From: Takifugu bimaculatus
Lineage: Eukaryota; Chordata; Actinopteri; Tetraodontiformes; Tetraodontidae
DNA: 64,000 bases
Assembly (NCBI GenBank): GCA_004026145.2
Contig: CP034993.1
Span: forward strand, 5,202,465-5,266,464
Reading direction: 5' to 3'
The position numbers and the translations under genes were made by a program. Every line of letters starts with the position of its first letter. The stretch's first letter is position 1. Shown in pieces: positions 22,480 to 33,726 of this stretch. Under the pieces are notes generated by a model that was given only the letters and a program-made list of their open reading frames with translations, was not told the DNA's origin and ran no database searches.

Positions 22480-24000
22480 AGGTGGGTCTACGCACAAATT
22501 ATTGTTGTGGGTCTCTCCTAAAATATCAAGAAGGTGCCCCATAATTGTAGAATTTATTCTCTAATACCCATTATTGTGGGAACGAGACACTGAAGAAGAT
22601 GACTAGATTGTTAGTAGCAATTGGGTTTTTGTAAAAAAATTAAAAAGGCTGTAGTCTAAAACTTTTCCTAAATTTTTGAGTGTTTAACTTTTGGGTTGCT
22701 CTTTTAGATGCAAGCAAAAGTTTGGCAGCTAAGAGGGTAGGAAACGAAACAAGGTTACTAACTCATACCTTTACTGTCACCTTTGGAACCAATTTTTTAA
22801 TTGAGTTTATTCTTCCACTTGAGGTCGGAAAGAAAGGAGGCCACTTTGATCAAATCTGTTTTATGTGATCAAATAAAAGAAAAAAGTTGCTATAGATCAT
22901 TTTTCCTGACAGAATTCCCAAAGATATTAAAATGATCTTTCACTACCTTTAATAGGATATCTGTGTAGTTGAGTTTAGAAGCTTCTTTATTAATATGGAA
23001 CATTCACTTTTATTTAAATTGAGTTATTATCCTGAAAATTAAACCAAATTTTAGAAGAAGTTAAAGTAAATAAGTTTCTGGTTAAGTTGTCTGCCAACAG
23101 TGTAACTTTATGTTTAAATTCTCCCTTCCATATCCCCCACAACCTCCTGCTGCTACACAATGCAAGCGTAAAAGGTTTACTGGCAATTGTGAAAAGGAGT
23201 GGTCTTAGTTGGCAACCCTGCTGTGTCCAACGGTGCTAGTTAATGTATTCTGAGAAATGGCTATAGGTCAGCGCCAAGGCTGGAGGACATTTATACAAAG
23301 TTCTGATCCAGGATAAAAAAGATGGGACTAAAGCCCAATTTTTGATCATCAAAACAAGATATTTCAACTCTACAGTATTTAATGCCTTCCTAGCATCCAC
23401 AGAGGGAAGGTACCACAGATTTTTTGGGGGGATGTAGGATGTTAAATAGCCAATGAATGTTGCAGAACAAATTATGTCTTTTAATAATTCCATTTTAATC
23501 TGGAGAATCTACAGAAATAAAAATCATTGCCAATCTTTGGATCAACACATTGGCAAGAATCTTTACATCTGTGTTTGGTAACACACTTGGTCTGTATGAG
23601 GCACAAGCTAGTTGGTCGTTGGCTAGATTCAGCAATGGGGAGATACAGACCTGACTGAAATCCATCTGAATATAAAGAATCAGAAGTACAAGATGCTGAC
23701 AGGTCAGCAGTTAAAGTTTGTTTCTTTTTTCATTTTGATTTGAGCCCATCCGGGTCAGGAGATTTTCCCGATTACAAAATGTCCTCCTGGGTGATGGCGT
23801 ATCAAGGTTGTTCCTCAGGTCTCGTGAAAGGGATGGTAAGTTCTCCATAATATTAAAGTTTGTCGTACAACCTGAAGAGTATATACAGTATTTGAGTAGA
23901 AGTATTTAAACGTATCATCGATTTCCTTGTGGTCAGATTGTATACATCTGTTATCAGTCTATACTCAGTATAGCAAAATGCTGTTTTGCTTTCAACCCAT
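22480..24000 (-). pseudogene. Old L1-like LINE reverse-transcriptase relic
   Basis: Minus-strand 23,236-23,493 encodes SVDARKALNTVELKYLVLMI and SWIRTLYKCPPALALT, which lines up with the L1 motif A region (normally DAEKAFDRVEW...FISWI..LY). Here the catalytic-motif Phe-Asp is altered (KALNTVE). Further along, 23,130-23,200 resembles the GCPLSPLLFTIA region and 23,720-23,790 a GKSPDPDGL-like finger motif. 22,480-22,920 is only tentatively the C-terminus. Numerous stops. A separate lineage from the Tx1-like copies. Confidence 0.55.
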
Positions 24001-24737
24001 GCAGTTGATTAGCCAGGGGTTTGACAGTTTTCTCCACTGTTCTCATAATACTTACTTTTGCTTTACATTAAATTACTTTCAACTTGGTAAAAGGGACAAA
24101 GGTTAAATTCAGCGTGAAGCTTCCAGCACTCCTTGTACAGTTCAGGAGAAGGTGCATTTGCTCATTGTTTATCCATTTTTAAAATCTGACTATTAATATC
24201 AGGTGGTTCTCCCTTCAAGTGCTTATTTTATATGCTGAAAATGATGTAATTTCTCTACTTACACTTTCATAGCATCTCCAATAATTATTATATGTAACAT
24301 ATCGTTTTATTGATGCGTTTTTTAAGGTGTGTAAGGATGTGTAAATATGTGTGTGAGAAAGCTCTGGTTAGACTAGCCCCTACGTTTTCTGGTATACTGC
24401 AGCATTAGCAGCTGAAACGCTTCACATATATCAGACAGGTAAGAGTTTCTGCTGCCAATGCTGCCACAGACTGTGTGGTCATGTTTGGCAAATTCTATTT
24501 GATGATGGAGTCATGTTACTATCTTGGCGATTGTCTGATTGGTGAAAACACAAGTCTGTGGCAGATCTTTGGCAAAAATAGAGCACAACTAATGTCTATA
24601 ACTGTTAATATTTAGATGGTAGATTAATATTTAGACTGTAATGACTCGAGTTCAGCACAATGTCGTGGAGTGAACGTAACATTTCTTCTTCACAAAAATA
24701 AAAGGTAAAGCTCCTCTTTACTGAAGTATATTGATGA
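24001..24737. other. Nothing recognised
   Basis: AT-rich, no ORF or repeat with support. It may include further L1-like decay. Confidence 0.4.
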
Positions 24738-25100
24738 GGTGGCAGATCGAAGGTGTGACTGTGAGGTTATCAGTGCTTGACGGAGCTTCTATGCTCAAAC
24801 ACATTGGTGGACAGCAGTAGTGAGGGATGCTGTCAAGTTGTCTTATCAAGCCTTTCTGCCTGTTGGAGGCAACAGAGAGGCTGAGCAGAAAGCGGCTTTA
24901 GCAGTCCCTTCGGCAAACACTCAGGCATGGCAGGAGAACGGTGAGGCTATGAAAACAACAGAGAGATTTTTGTCTACCGTCCAGCAGTCGAGAACATGGA
25001 ATTGATGCAACATCAACACAACAGGAGCTCTAGGTGCAATCTAGATGATGTGGTTCTTTTGACTTCAACAGGCCATTATCTTCAAAATTAATGAAATTAA
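24738..25100 (+). pseudogene. Old RTE-like (Rex3-related) LINE relic
   Basis: The plus strand encodes WWTAVVRDAVKLSYQAFLP..., then AQAWQENGEAMKTTERFLST. These align in order with the linker between endonuclease and RT of the intact Rex3 frame at 30,050-32,230 (WWTPAVRDAVKLKKESYRALL; RAWEEFGEAMENDFRTASKRF). Much more diverged and 5'/3' incomplete. A following LDDVVLLTST may be a displaced RT motif C, less certain. Confidence 0.6.
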
Positions 25101-25146
25101 TGATGATAAGAAAAGAGGAGTCCACAGTGAGTACCATTAAACAGTC

Positions 25147-25370
25147 CATCACAGATCGAAACTGGACCCAGATGCACACATGGCGGAGGTGTGATTAAAA
25201 GGAAGAACTTTATTAAGGAATCAATATTTTCTTGGAAGATGGATAAACTGTTTTTCTGCAAAAAGTAGATTCAAACAGGAAATAAAGTGCACAATATTTC
25301 TCAAGGCTAATTAATCCAACTTGGAAAACCAAGGAACTAAGGTCAAACAGGACAAGAACACACGTCAGCC
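25147..25370 (-). mobile_element. Possible LTR fragment
   Basis: The plus strand reads CACAGATCGAAACTGGACCC, then AAGAACTTTATTAAG, resembling the 3' end of the solo LTR at 6392 (GCAGTTTGGACCC ... ACTTTTATTAAC). On the minus strand this would be a polyadenylation signal followed by the LTR end. No target duplication was found. Low confidence. Confidence 0.3.
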
Positions 25371-25580
25371 AGACATCATTTATCTGATGTTGTCAGAAGG
25401 TGTTTAGCGACTTTCACAAGTGCTTTTTCTGTAGTAGGATGAACTCTGAATCCTGACTGAGATTGCCTGGCAACCACTTTCTCGAGGATCTTAGACAAAA
25501 GGGAAGGTTGGAAATTGGTCTGTAGTTAGCTACCTCTGAAGCATCAAGTGTAGGTTTTTTGATAAATGGTTTAATAGCAG

Positions 25581-25682
25581 CCCCTCCTGAGAGGGAAGTC
25601 TGGGCTTCTCTTCTTAGGCTGCTGCCCTGGCGACCTGACCCCGGATAAGCGGTAGAGGATGGATGGATGGATGGATGAATGG
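25581..25682 (+). mobile_element. Rex3: Rex3 3'-end fragment, 102 bp
   Basis: Encodes the last codons of the Rex3 ORF (EREVWASL-type ending then a CGACCTGACCCCGGATAAGC block) followed by the (GGAT)n tail. Flanked by the perfect 15-bp duplication ATGGTTTAATAGCAG at 25,566-25,580 and 25,683-25,697. A drastically 5'-truncated, recent insertion into an L2-like relic. Confidence 0.9.
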
Positions 25683-25866
25683 ATGGTTTAATAGCAGATT
25701 CCTTAAAAACTGTGCTAGAACAATAAATAATAAAGACAGACTGATTAGGTTAAACAGAGATGTGGTAATAGATGGAAAGATCTCCCTAAGCTGTGTAGTT
25801 GGGGTGGGGTCTAAGAGACGGATTGATGGTGTGGATGGAGGAATTAGTGAGGAGAGACTGAAAGGC

Positions 25867-25922
25867 TAATCAAACCAAATCAAATCAATCTTTATTTATA
25901 TATCGTCTTTTACAATCAAAAT
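25867..25922 (-). mobile_element. Minimal L2-like 3' tail
   Basis: Contains the AATCAATCTTTATTTATATA tail and CGTCTTTTACAATCAAAATTG, then returns to unrelated sequence. It is an extreme 5' truncation of the same L2-like family. Confidence 0.75.
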
Positions 25923-26449
25923 TGCTAATGAGTGTGAGACTGTCCAGGCAATTTTCAGTTTTACAGTAATTGTATCTGAGTCTAAAGATGAGCCAGTTAG
26001 TGTGGAATTCAAGTTGACAGGGGTCAGATCCTGGCAGATCTTTTCTCTAATGTTCATAAATATTGGTATTATAGAAGCTGAAATCATGACTAATTAAGTT
26101 TAAGGGGATGGTTGGTCCAGTGGCGATTTGGCTCTCTGTTAGCCTGGCTGCAGTGCTGAGAAGAACACCGTGCTTTCCTATATGTTCTGAGACTCACTTT
26201 CCAGGCTAAGGGAGAGTCCTCTACCTTGGTGGAGCACCATCTCCTTTCTGGCCATGTTCTTTGGTTTAACTTGGGAGTTTCAGGACTAAATCACACAGTC
26301 AATCTCTTTTGTTTTAATCGTTCTGTTAAGGGGCACACGAGACTCCAGAGGGTCTCTAAGTCCATCCATGGTGTTATTTAGAGGTTGGTTTAATCTAGGG
26401 GAGTTAACATTAGCAAAGGGGTCTTCAGAGATATCGCTATAGTTTACTG

Positions 26450-26860
26450 TGTTCGATGCTGCTGGAACTGCCGCTGGAAAATGATTCTTGGCCCAATCAG
26501 GTAACCACAGAGAGAAAACCTGTTTCTAGTGATAAGAATTTCAATGTAACCAGTAATGACAAAATAGCTGGACAGCACCTCATTAACCAGCAGTGGAATG
26601 AAGACATGCGGATACACATTTTAGTCACATTAGGGAGGGGTCCTGAGAAAACTACGGAGTCTGACATTGTCTTGGAGTAGTTACACATCAACTCCACCAC
26701 ATTCATTTTAGTGACTTCGGATTGGTGCAGTGAGTCGTCATTAACACCAACATATATTACGGTTTTATTGTATCTACCATTTACTTTTAAAAAGTAATTT
26801 TGAGGTTGGACTCAATATCATCCACTCGGGATCCAGGGAAGGATTTGACTACAGCCTTTG
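26450..26860 (-). pseudogene. LINE ORF1 SGNH-esterase remnant
   Basis: The minus strand encodes KTVIYVGVNDDSLHQSEVTK (block with the G-x-N-D motif typical of SGNH hydrolases), then KTMSDSVVFSGPLPNVTKM and RMSSFHCWLMRCCP. This is the esterase domain carried by ORF1 of fish L2/CR1-type LINEs; it supplies the part missing from the ORF1 fragment at 9,505-10,015. Several stops, non-functional. Confidence 0.65.
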
Positions 26861-27090
26861 GTGCAGATCGCTTTAGCTATTGCACTATAGAATTAGCATG
26901 TCTTTCTTTCTTTCGTCTAAGGTTGGTTTGGCCGGTGAGTGTGTAGTTTTTTATGTAGTTCTGACTGCTCCATGATGTCATTGTTCCTGGACTGAGACTG
27001 AGACCTGTGACCGCAGTGCGGTGGCTGCCTATTTCCACCCACGAACCTGGCCGTGGAGCTCAGTCAACTGTAGCCACTGATAAATACGAT

Positions 27091-30034
27091 CTCTAGAAAC
27101 GGGATTTAATTATTTCACTATTTGATCAGTTAAATGAAAAGTTCACTAATGAAATTTTGTATAAGCTTATAGTCAACTCTGCTTTCAAAGTGGTGCTCAA
27201 CACTGTAAAAAAGAAGGCATGAGCATTTGTTCTTTATTGTTGGCACTCTTTCCCCCACTATTGATTTAGCTCCTGAGCCAAAGGCTCTGAAATAAGCTGG
27301 TGGTTATTGCTCCTTCACAAGAAATGATTGGCATTATTTCTGCTATTTGCTGATTGCTTGACTCAGAAACATCTGATAATTGCAAATAGACTAACGAGAA
27401 CTTTCTGGCACCACAGAGGTTGACTGTTTCACATATTCACTGTCTCCAGTTTGTATCAGTTGGGCCAGATGTTAACAGCAATGTCCTGCTGCAGGGCCAG
27501 ACATTCAAGTAGCGACAGGTGCATTGCTACATAGATAGCATCTTAGTGCAGCATCCTGGCTTTGTACCGACAACCTCCAAATTAGGAGCACGGTCAATTA
27601 GCCAACAGAGATAATCAGCAGAGCACTGCAGCTGATAAATGTTCTGTTGTTGAGCTGATATGATGAGGAGTCATGATGATCCTGGACCACGGAGCCAACA
27701 TATCTGAAAAAGAAAGAGAGGGAGTGAGGTAGATCTACGGCACGGGAGGAGGTTCAGTGTGTTTATCATCCATAATGAGCAGCGAGCTGCTGAAAGTCAA
27801 CTGTGAGCACGCTGACTCCGCTAAGGAGTTTGTGGAAGATGTTGTGCACATCTTTTTTTCCAATATTTGAAGCTCAGGGGTGAAAATGAAAAATTGGGAT
27901 GCGTAGGAGGCCTCAACAACTCAAGTAGAGCTTCTAATCCCAGGCGGATGAGAGTGCATATTTTCTTCAGTGTGAGCTAACCTGACCTCTGAGCTTTTCT
28001 TACACATGGAAAATTCTGTAGCCACATCTGGACCCACATTTTTATCTCTGCAATGGAAATCTTTTGCATCAGAATGATCATTTATTCATTTACCTCAGCC
28101 ACTCCTTCCTTTGACATTTTTATTGGAGGTCATTCTTTGGCTGCTGTTTGCTAAATGCTTGTGGCCACCTGCAGCTTTGCTCATCCTAAACCCTATTTGT
28201 TGATGTTGTGCTTGCTGCACCACTTGTTCCCTCACTCCGTGTTCACGGAAGATCAATTATTTGCAATTTATTTCCATTATTTATAGAAATTAAGTAAAGG
28301 AAGATTTCTCTCTTCCAATTTCTGCAAAAATATTGAAGTATCTCACAGACAGATTAACCATATCAAAAATCTTTTTTTTTCTAGTTGTGAAGCTAAAAAA
28401 ATAGCCATTGTTAAAGTTTTGAAATGGAGTTTTTGTTTCCAGAACTCTCACTATCGTCACCTGTAAACTTGGGTTTCCATTATTTTTGTTTTCTATTGTA
28501 TTGTATTGTATTCTGTTGTGTTTCCTTTTGTTGTGCTCTGTTCTTTCCCCCATTCCATCATCAACATGGAATGTGCTTTTCTCCTCATTTTGACCCATTT
28601 TCAGCCAGTCTGCTGCTGGAATCTACCTCAATGTTGACAGAGCTCTGAATTGTGCCTGCAGTCAAACTTGGTTAACTTATTTGATGGACTCCACGACTCG
28701 GTCTCCTGTTGACCGTGTTTGAACCCAAACCTCCTGTTTTTTGATCAGGATTGGCTTTAAAAAAAAGAAAAGAAAAGAAAAATCAATTTTTACTGATTTC
28801 TCTATAGGTGATTCGCTATTGACCCATAACCCCCCCAGCCCCCCCCCCCCAAAAAAAAATAAAAAAATTACTTATTTTCTTTCTTCTTTAACGTCTAGTG
28901 CAGGGAAACGGCCTGTGGCACCAACCCGGCTCGCCTCACCAGATGCAAAATGTCTTAAATATCTCTTTAAAAGCTGGAAATATCAGCTTTTAAATCCGCT
29001 AGTGATGCCCTCAGTGGACTACACACAGGCAGGAGCAAAATTGAGCCAGATCTTGTTCCATGAAATGCTGACCAAGTGATTCTAGGGAAGCTACCTGGCT
29101 TCAAGGATGTTTTTGAACTCAGCCTCATTCCCTATTCTTAGACAATGTGGTGCCATCAAACCCACGACCCACCTTGGACACCCACCATTGCATGAAGGAA
29201 AAGATGACCTTTAGTTGTGAGGGACCCTGAAGTGCAGCAGACTGGCTGGTCTCAGGTCTCTGGTAGAGGTACAGTAATGCAGAGCTGTTTCCACAGCCCA
29301 GTACAAATAAACTAGAAGCAAGCCGCTAATGAAGGTGAGATAAATCCACATGATTCCTGATAAAACAGTTTTTCAGAAGCATTTCCAAAGTGAGACAAAG
29401 CTGGTTTAGAAATAAGATCATCCTAGAACACAAAATCTTTGGGTGGTAGCAGCAAGGAGTAATTGAGCAGAGCCAGGAGAATCCAAACGGGATGCTGTGA
29501 TATGTCACATCTTGTTAAGGAAGGCAAGTTTCTGTACTCACATTGTCTCTCCTCTCTTCATGTGCCTTCAGGCAGATTTGGCACTGTGGTGACCAAATCC
29601 GGCCTGTTAGGATTCATCCATGTTTCTGAGGTTTTCCCCACAAACAGTTGAGATGTTAAGTAGAAGAAAGGATTAACACTTTAAAACTTCATGTTCTTGG
29701 CCAGAAACAGACTTTAATTTTAAATTTGCTCACAGAAAACAATTAAACTTTGTCTCACTCAGGCCAGAAACCTTAAGCTGTGCTTCATTTATCCAGCTAT
29801 TTTCCTTTTGGCCTACCCTCCCTTGCTTTAGTCTCATGAATGTACACACCTTCATTAATTAACCTGAAGTTTACCAATCACACGTGTCACTTTAGAAAGA
29901 AAATTAATACAACAATTATATTTTCTGCTAATATTTGGAACATCAGTGATATTTAATGGCTTCAGCAATACAAGAGGTAAAAGGGTTGTTATCAGGCTGG
30001 GTGAAAAAGACCTGTCAGCCTCTCACTTGAACTA
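27091..30034. other. Unique DNA, no gene supported
   Basis: No transposon or gene recognised. 28,829-28,870 has C and A homopolymers. A pyrimidine tract ending in AG (28,870-28,899) precedes an open stretch to 29,077, resembling a 3' splice site, but its product matches no family I know. Confidence 0.45.
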
Positions 30035-30049
30035 CAGCAAAAATCCATC

Positions 30050-32230
30050 CATCCATCCATCCATTCTCTACCGCTTATCCGGGTCGGGTCGCGGGGGTAG
30101 CAGCCTAAGGAGAGAAGCCCAGACTTCCCTCTCCCCAGCCACCTCCTCCAGCTCATCCGGAGGGATCCCCAGGCGTTCCCAGGCCAGTCGAGAGACATAG
30201 TCTCTCCAACGTGTCCTGGGTCTCCCCGGGGGTCTCCTACCGGAGGGACATGCCCTGAACACCTCACCAGGGAGGCGTCCAGGGGGCATCCTGACTAGAT
30301 GCCCAAGCCACCCCATCTGGCTCCTCTCAACGCGGAGGAGCAGCGACTCTACTCCGAGCTCCTCCCGGATGGCAGAGCTTCTCACCCTATCTCTAAGGGA
30401 GAGCCCAGCCACCCTACGGAGGAAGCTCATTTCAGCCGCTTGTACCCGTGATCTTGTTCTTTCGGTCATGACCCAAAGCTCATGACCATAGGTGAGGGTA
30501 GGAACGAAGATCGACCGGTAAATCGAGACCTTCGCCTTTCGGCTCAGCTCTCTCTTCACCACAACGGACCGGTGCAGAGTCCGCATTACTGTGGACGCCA
30601 CACCGATCCGCCTGTCGATCTCCCGCTCCATTCTTCCCCCACTCGTGAACAAGACCCCGAGGTACTTAAACTCCTCCACTTGGGGCAGGATCTCCTCCTT
30701 TACCCGGAGAAGGCACTCCACCTTTTTCCGGTCGAGAACCATGGCCTCGGATTTGGAGGTGCTGATTCTCATCCCAGCCGCTTCACAGGCGGCGGCGAAC
30801 CGATCCAGTGATAGTTGGAGGTCACGGGCCGATGGAGCCAACAGGACCACATCATCCGCAAAAAGCAGAGACGCGATCCTGAGGTCACCAAACCAGATCC
30901 CCTCAACACCATGACTGCACCTAGAAATTCTGTCCATAAAAATTATGAACAGAATCGGTGACAAAGGGCAGCCCTGGCGGAGGCCAACCCTCACCGGAAA
31001 CGAGTTCGACTTACTGCCAGCAATTCGGACCAAACTCTGGCACCGATCGGACAGGGAGCGGACAGCCCATATCAGCGGGCCCGACACCCCATACTCTCGG
31101 AGGACCCCCCACAGGACCCCCCGAGGGACACGGTCGAATGCCTTCTCCAAGTCCACAAAACACATGTGGACTGGTTGGGCAAACTCCCATGCACCCTCGA
31201 AGACCCTGCTGAGGGTGTAGAGCTGGTCCACTGTTCCACGCCCAGGACGAAAACCACATTGCTCCTCCTGAATCCGAGGTTCGACTATCCGGCGGACCCT
31301 CCTCTCCAGTACCCCTGAATAGACCTTACCAGGGAGGCTGAGGAGTGTGATCCCCCTATAGTTGGAACACACCCTCCGGTCCCCCTTCTTAAAAAGAGGG
31401 ACTACCACCCCGGTCTGCCAATCCAGCGGCACTGCCCCCGATGTCCACGCGATGTTGCAGAGTCGAGTCAACCACGACAGCCCTACAACATCCAGAGCCT
31501 TAAGGGACTCTGGGCGGATCTCATCCACCCCCGGGGCCTTGCCACCGAGGAGTTTTTTAACTACCTCGGCAACTTCAGCCCCGGAGATACAAGAGCCCAT
31601 CTCCAGGTCCCCAGGCCCTACTTCCTCACTGGAAGGCGTGTTGGTGGGATTGAGGAGGTCCTCGAAGTATTCCTTCCACCGATCCACAACATCCCGAGTT
31701 GAGGTCAGCAGCACACCATCACCACTATACACAGTGTTGACAGTGCACTGCTTTCCCCTCCTCAGACGCCGGATGGTGGTCCAGAACCTTTTCGAGGCCG
31801 TCCGAAAGTCGTTCTCCATGGCCTCACCGAACTCTTCCCATGCCCGAGTTTTTGCCTCGGCAACCGCCGTAGCTGCACTCCGCCTGGCACGCCGGTACCC
31901 ATCTGCTGCCTCAGGAGTCCCACAGGCCAGTAAGGCCCGATACGACTCCTTCTTCAGCTTGACGGCATCCCTCACCGCTGGTGTCCACCAGCGGGTTCGG
32001 GCATTGCCGCCACGACAGGCACCAACCACCTTGCGGCCACAGCACCAGTCAGCTGCCTCAACAATGGAGGCACGGAACACGGTCCACTCGGACTCAATGT
32101 CCCCCGCCTCCCCCGGGACATGGTCAAAGCTCTCCCGGAGGCGTGAGTTGAAGCTTCTTCTGACAGGGGACTCTGCCAGGCGTTCCCAGCAGACCCTCAC
32201 AACACGTTTGGGCCTGCCAGGTCTGTCCGG
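30050..32230 (-). mobile_element. Rex3: Rex3 LINE (RTE clade), 5'-truncated, recent
   Basis: A 2.18-kb copy ending 3' (minus strand) in a (GGAT)n tail at 30,050-30,063. The perfect 15-bp duplication CAGCAAAAATCCATC flanks it (30,035-30,049 and 32,231-32,245). The nucleotide stretch 30,956-30,976 matches, as I recall it, the forward primer used to survey Rex3 in fishes, and 31,403-31,422 matches the reverse primer except for one base. 5' truncation removed the endonuclease half. The perfect duplication and unbroken frame show recent insertion. Confidence 0.95.
30068..32230 (-). CDS. Rex3: Rex3 reverse transcriptase, partial ORF (no start, intact to stop)
   Basis: An open frame of about 720 codons runs without interruption from the truncation point to a stop at 30,068-30,070. 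It begins in the linker between endonuclease and RT. RT landmarks (residue numbers approximate): KAPGVDEIRPESLKAL (~230), CSNYRGITLLSLPGKVYSG (~290), EEQCGFRPGRGTVDQLY (~325), motif A CFVDLEKAFDRVPR (~360), motif B GLRQGCPLSPILF (~418), motif C SLLFADDVVLLA with the catalytic FADD at 30,851-30,862 (~459). The C-terminus includes GRPRTRWRDYVSRLAWERLG. All catalytic aspartates are present. With no endonuclease, promoter or element start codon it is unlikely to move by itself. A 5' in-frame non-ATG start in the flanking duplication is not credible. Confidence 0.92.
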   Translation of the reverse strand, partial: PDRPGRPKRVVRVCWERLAESPVRRSFNSRLRESFDHVPGEAGDIESEWTVFRASIVEAADWCCGRKVVGACRGGNARTRWWTPAVRDAVKLKKESYRALLACGTPEAADGYRRARRSAATAVAEAKTRAWEEFGEAMENDFRTASKRFWTTIRRLRRGKQCTVNTVYSGDGVLLTSTRDVVDRWKEYFEDLLNPTNTPSSEEVGPGDLEMGSCISGAEVAEVVKKLLGGKAPGVDEIRPESLKALDVVGLSWLTRLCNIAWTSGAVPLDWQTGVVVPLFKKGDRRVCSNYRGITLLSLPGKVYSGVLERRVRRIVEPRIQEEQCGFRPGRGTVDQLYTLSRVFEGAWEFAQPVHMCFVDLEKAFDRVPRGVLWGVLREYGVSGPLIWAVRSLSDRCQSLVRIAGSKSNSFPVRVGLRQGCPLSPILFIIFMDRISRCSHGVEGIWFGDLRIASLLFADDVVLLAPSARDLQLSLDRFAAACEAAGMRISTSKSEAMVLDRKKVECLLRVKEEILPQVEEFKYLGVLFTSGGRMEREIDRRIGVASTVMRTLHRSVVVKRELSRKAKVSIYRSIFVPTLTYGHELWVMTERTRSRVQAAEMSFLRRVAGLSLRDRVRSSAIREELGVESLLLRVERSQMGWLGHLVRMPPGRLPGEVFRACPSGRRPPGRPRTRWRDYVSRLAWERLGIPPDELEEVAGEREVWASLLRLLPPRPDPDKR

Positions 32231-32245
32231 CAGCAAAAATCCATC

Positions 32246-33477
32246 AACCTGAAACTGAAACTGAGCTGGACTTGTGCTACATGAACAATGAGGACCACTC
32301 CTTTCATGTCACCTTGACAGTCAATCAATCAATCAAGAAAGCAAGCAACCATTTTGTGAATCAGTAATTAAATTCACCAATCAGCCCAAGAGGAAGCAGG
32401 TGACTTGCTAGCCCTGGCAGGTGAATCTGATCCTGAGGTGGAGTCGACGGTCAGTCGCCGGTGGCAGGTAAGCTGTTCCCCCTCCTGATTGGTGGAGGTG
32501 CCCCTGTGGGACCAAAGTGCCTTAAACTCCTTTAATATCAATACTTGATCACCAAAAACTTTACAAGATTTAATAAACTGGGCCCATTTTTCAATGTGAC
32601 AATGTTTTCAAGACTCATAAGAGACAATGTTTTCAAACTATTTTGTTCACAGGGAAGCTTAAAATCAGATCAGTGACAATAACTCTCCACTTTTGGGGAA
32701 TTTTATTTACTGTATTATAACATTTGTATTGTTGAGATGCATTATTATTTGTTATTTATTGTGTCATGTTTTTCACATGTAGCTATAGTTGAAATTCCTA
32801 TAAAAACATCATATTTCTGTGTCCAAGCACATCAAATCATAAACCATCATTCATGAATCAGTACAGAGCCTGCGTGTGCTGTTAATCCAGGCTATGTATG
32901 TTGTGGTTATTAGAAAACCGTGAGGGGGCAGAAAATCAATTGGCCCCTGGTTGTTTGTATTTGTGGTTCTCTGAGACTGCAGTTAACAATTACCGTAATA
33001 CGCTGGGCCTAAATGAAAAACAATGTGTTTAGATTTTTACATTTCAAATGCTGATAATGAGCTAAAATGATTAATGGTTGTAATTTAGTTGCTGTGCTGG
33101 ACTGAACAGTCATCAGCTCAATTGGAGAACTGAAAGAATGGAAGAAAATGGAATGCTTTAAAATTTCCACTGGGGAAGAGAACTGTGGGTTGGATGCAAT
33201 TAACCGGATCAAAGGAGCGTCTCTGGGCTCCCTTAGTGATTAAATGTTCTGATTGCAGGATGGTTCATTCACAGATGGGTGGTGGTGGTGAATGGAGGGG
33301 AAGGGGGGGTGTCTACGGCTACCTGCACTATCAGAAGTGTTGCTGGAGAATTGAGAAGGCTGTCAGAGACGCTACAGAGACTGCTCAACGTGGTTTTTTC
33401 AGCTACGACTGATGGATTTCATGGTTTGGAGCATTTCGTCAGCAGGGTCCCTTGGCAGGCTGCAGTTAGACATCCAA
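32246..33477. other. Unique DNA, no gene supported
   Basis: 32,320-32,340 has a short (CAAT)n. 32,380-32,470 has an open stretch (SAQEEAGDLLALAGESDPEV) ending at a CAG/GTAAGC donor-like site, but no acceptor or homologue was recognised. 32,990-33,240 is AT-rich with TTAATGG and TAATTT words. Confidence 0.4.
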
Positions 33478-33545
33478 GCCTGCAGCATATCTGTGCAACC
33501 TTTACAACAATGGTAGTGCCCCCCCCCCCCCCACACACACACACA
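33478..33545. repeat. 43-bp dispersed sequence joined to C14 and (AC)n
   Basis: 33,478-33,520 (starts GCCTGCAGCATATCTG, ends ATGGTAGTGCC) is an exact reverse complement of 59,992-60,034. Here it runs straight into a poly-C tract (33,519-33,532) and (AC)n. The paired copy is bracketed by poly-G tracts. Confidence 0.9.
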
Positions 33546-33726
33546 GTTTTCATTCTTTTGCCAAAAATGGATATGAAATTTTCATGAGCTAGCAAATGTA
33601 GGAAATAGACAAGAAGCCTGTCTGAAGTGAGCAGGGACAGACTCGATGGAGGAAGAGTGCAAAAGAAACGTGGCCATCCTCCAGAAGGGAGGTTTGATAC
33701 CTGCTTGAGTCTTGAGAGCAGACCCT

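Larger units (their letters stand above)
25375..27090 (-). mobile_element. Old L2-like LINE relic (ORF1 esterase + RT finger region)
   Basis: On the minus strand, 26,450-26,860 is an esterase-type ORF1, and 25,390-25,570 encodes KPTLDASEVANYRPISNLPF, the finger motif of L2-type RTs (compare SLDPDILANYRPVSNLSF at 42,410). The region is interrupted by a 102-bp Rex3 fragment and a 56-bp L2 tail. Frequent stops indicate an old copy, more diverged than the tail-bearing L2 copies elsewhere in the window. Confidence 0.65.

Noticed and set aside
28870..29077. Possible exon after a splice-acceptor-like pyrimidine tract
   Set aside because: No recognised protein family, no matching donor and single short frame. 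Pyrimidine tract plus AG is common by chance.
31362..32252. 296-codon plus-strand ORF
   Set aside because: Antisense shadow of the intact Rex3 reading frame in GC-rich coding sequence; no independent motifs.
32380..32470. Possible exon ending in CAG/GTAAGC
   Set aside because: Open stretch of about 30 codons with no acceptor and no homologue recognised.
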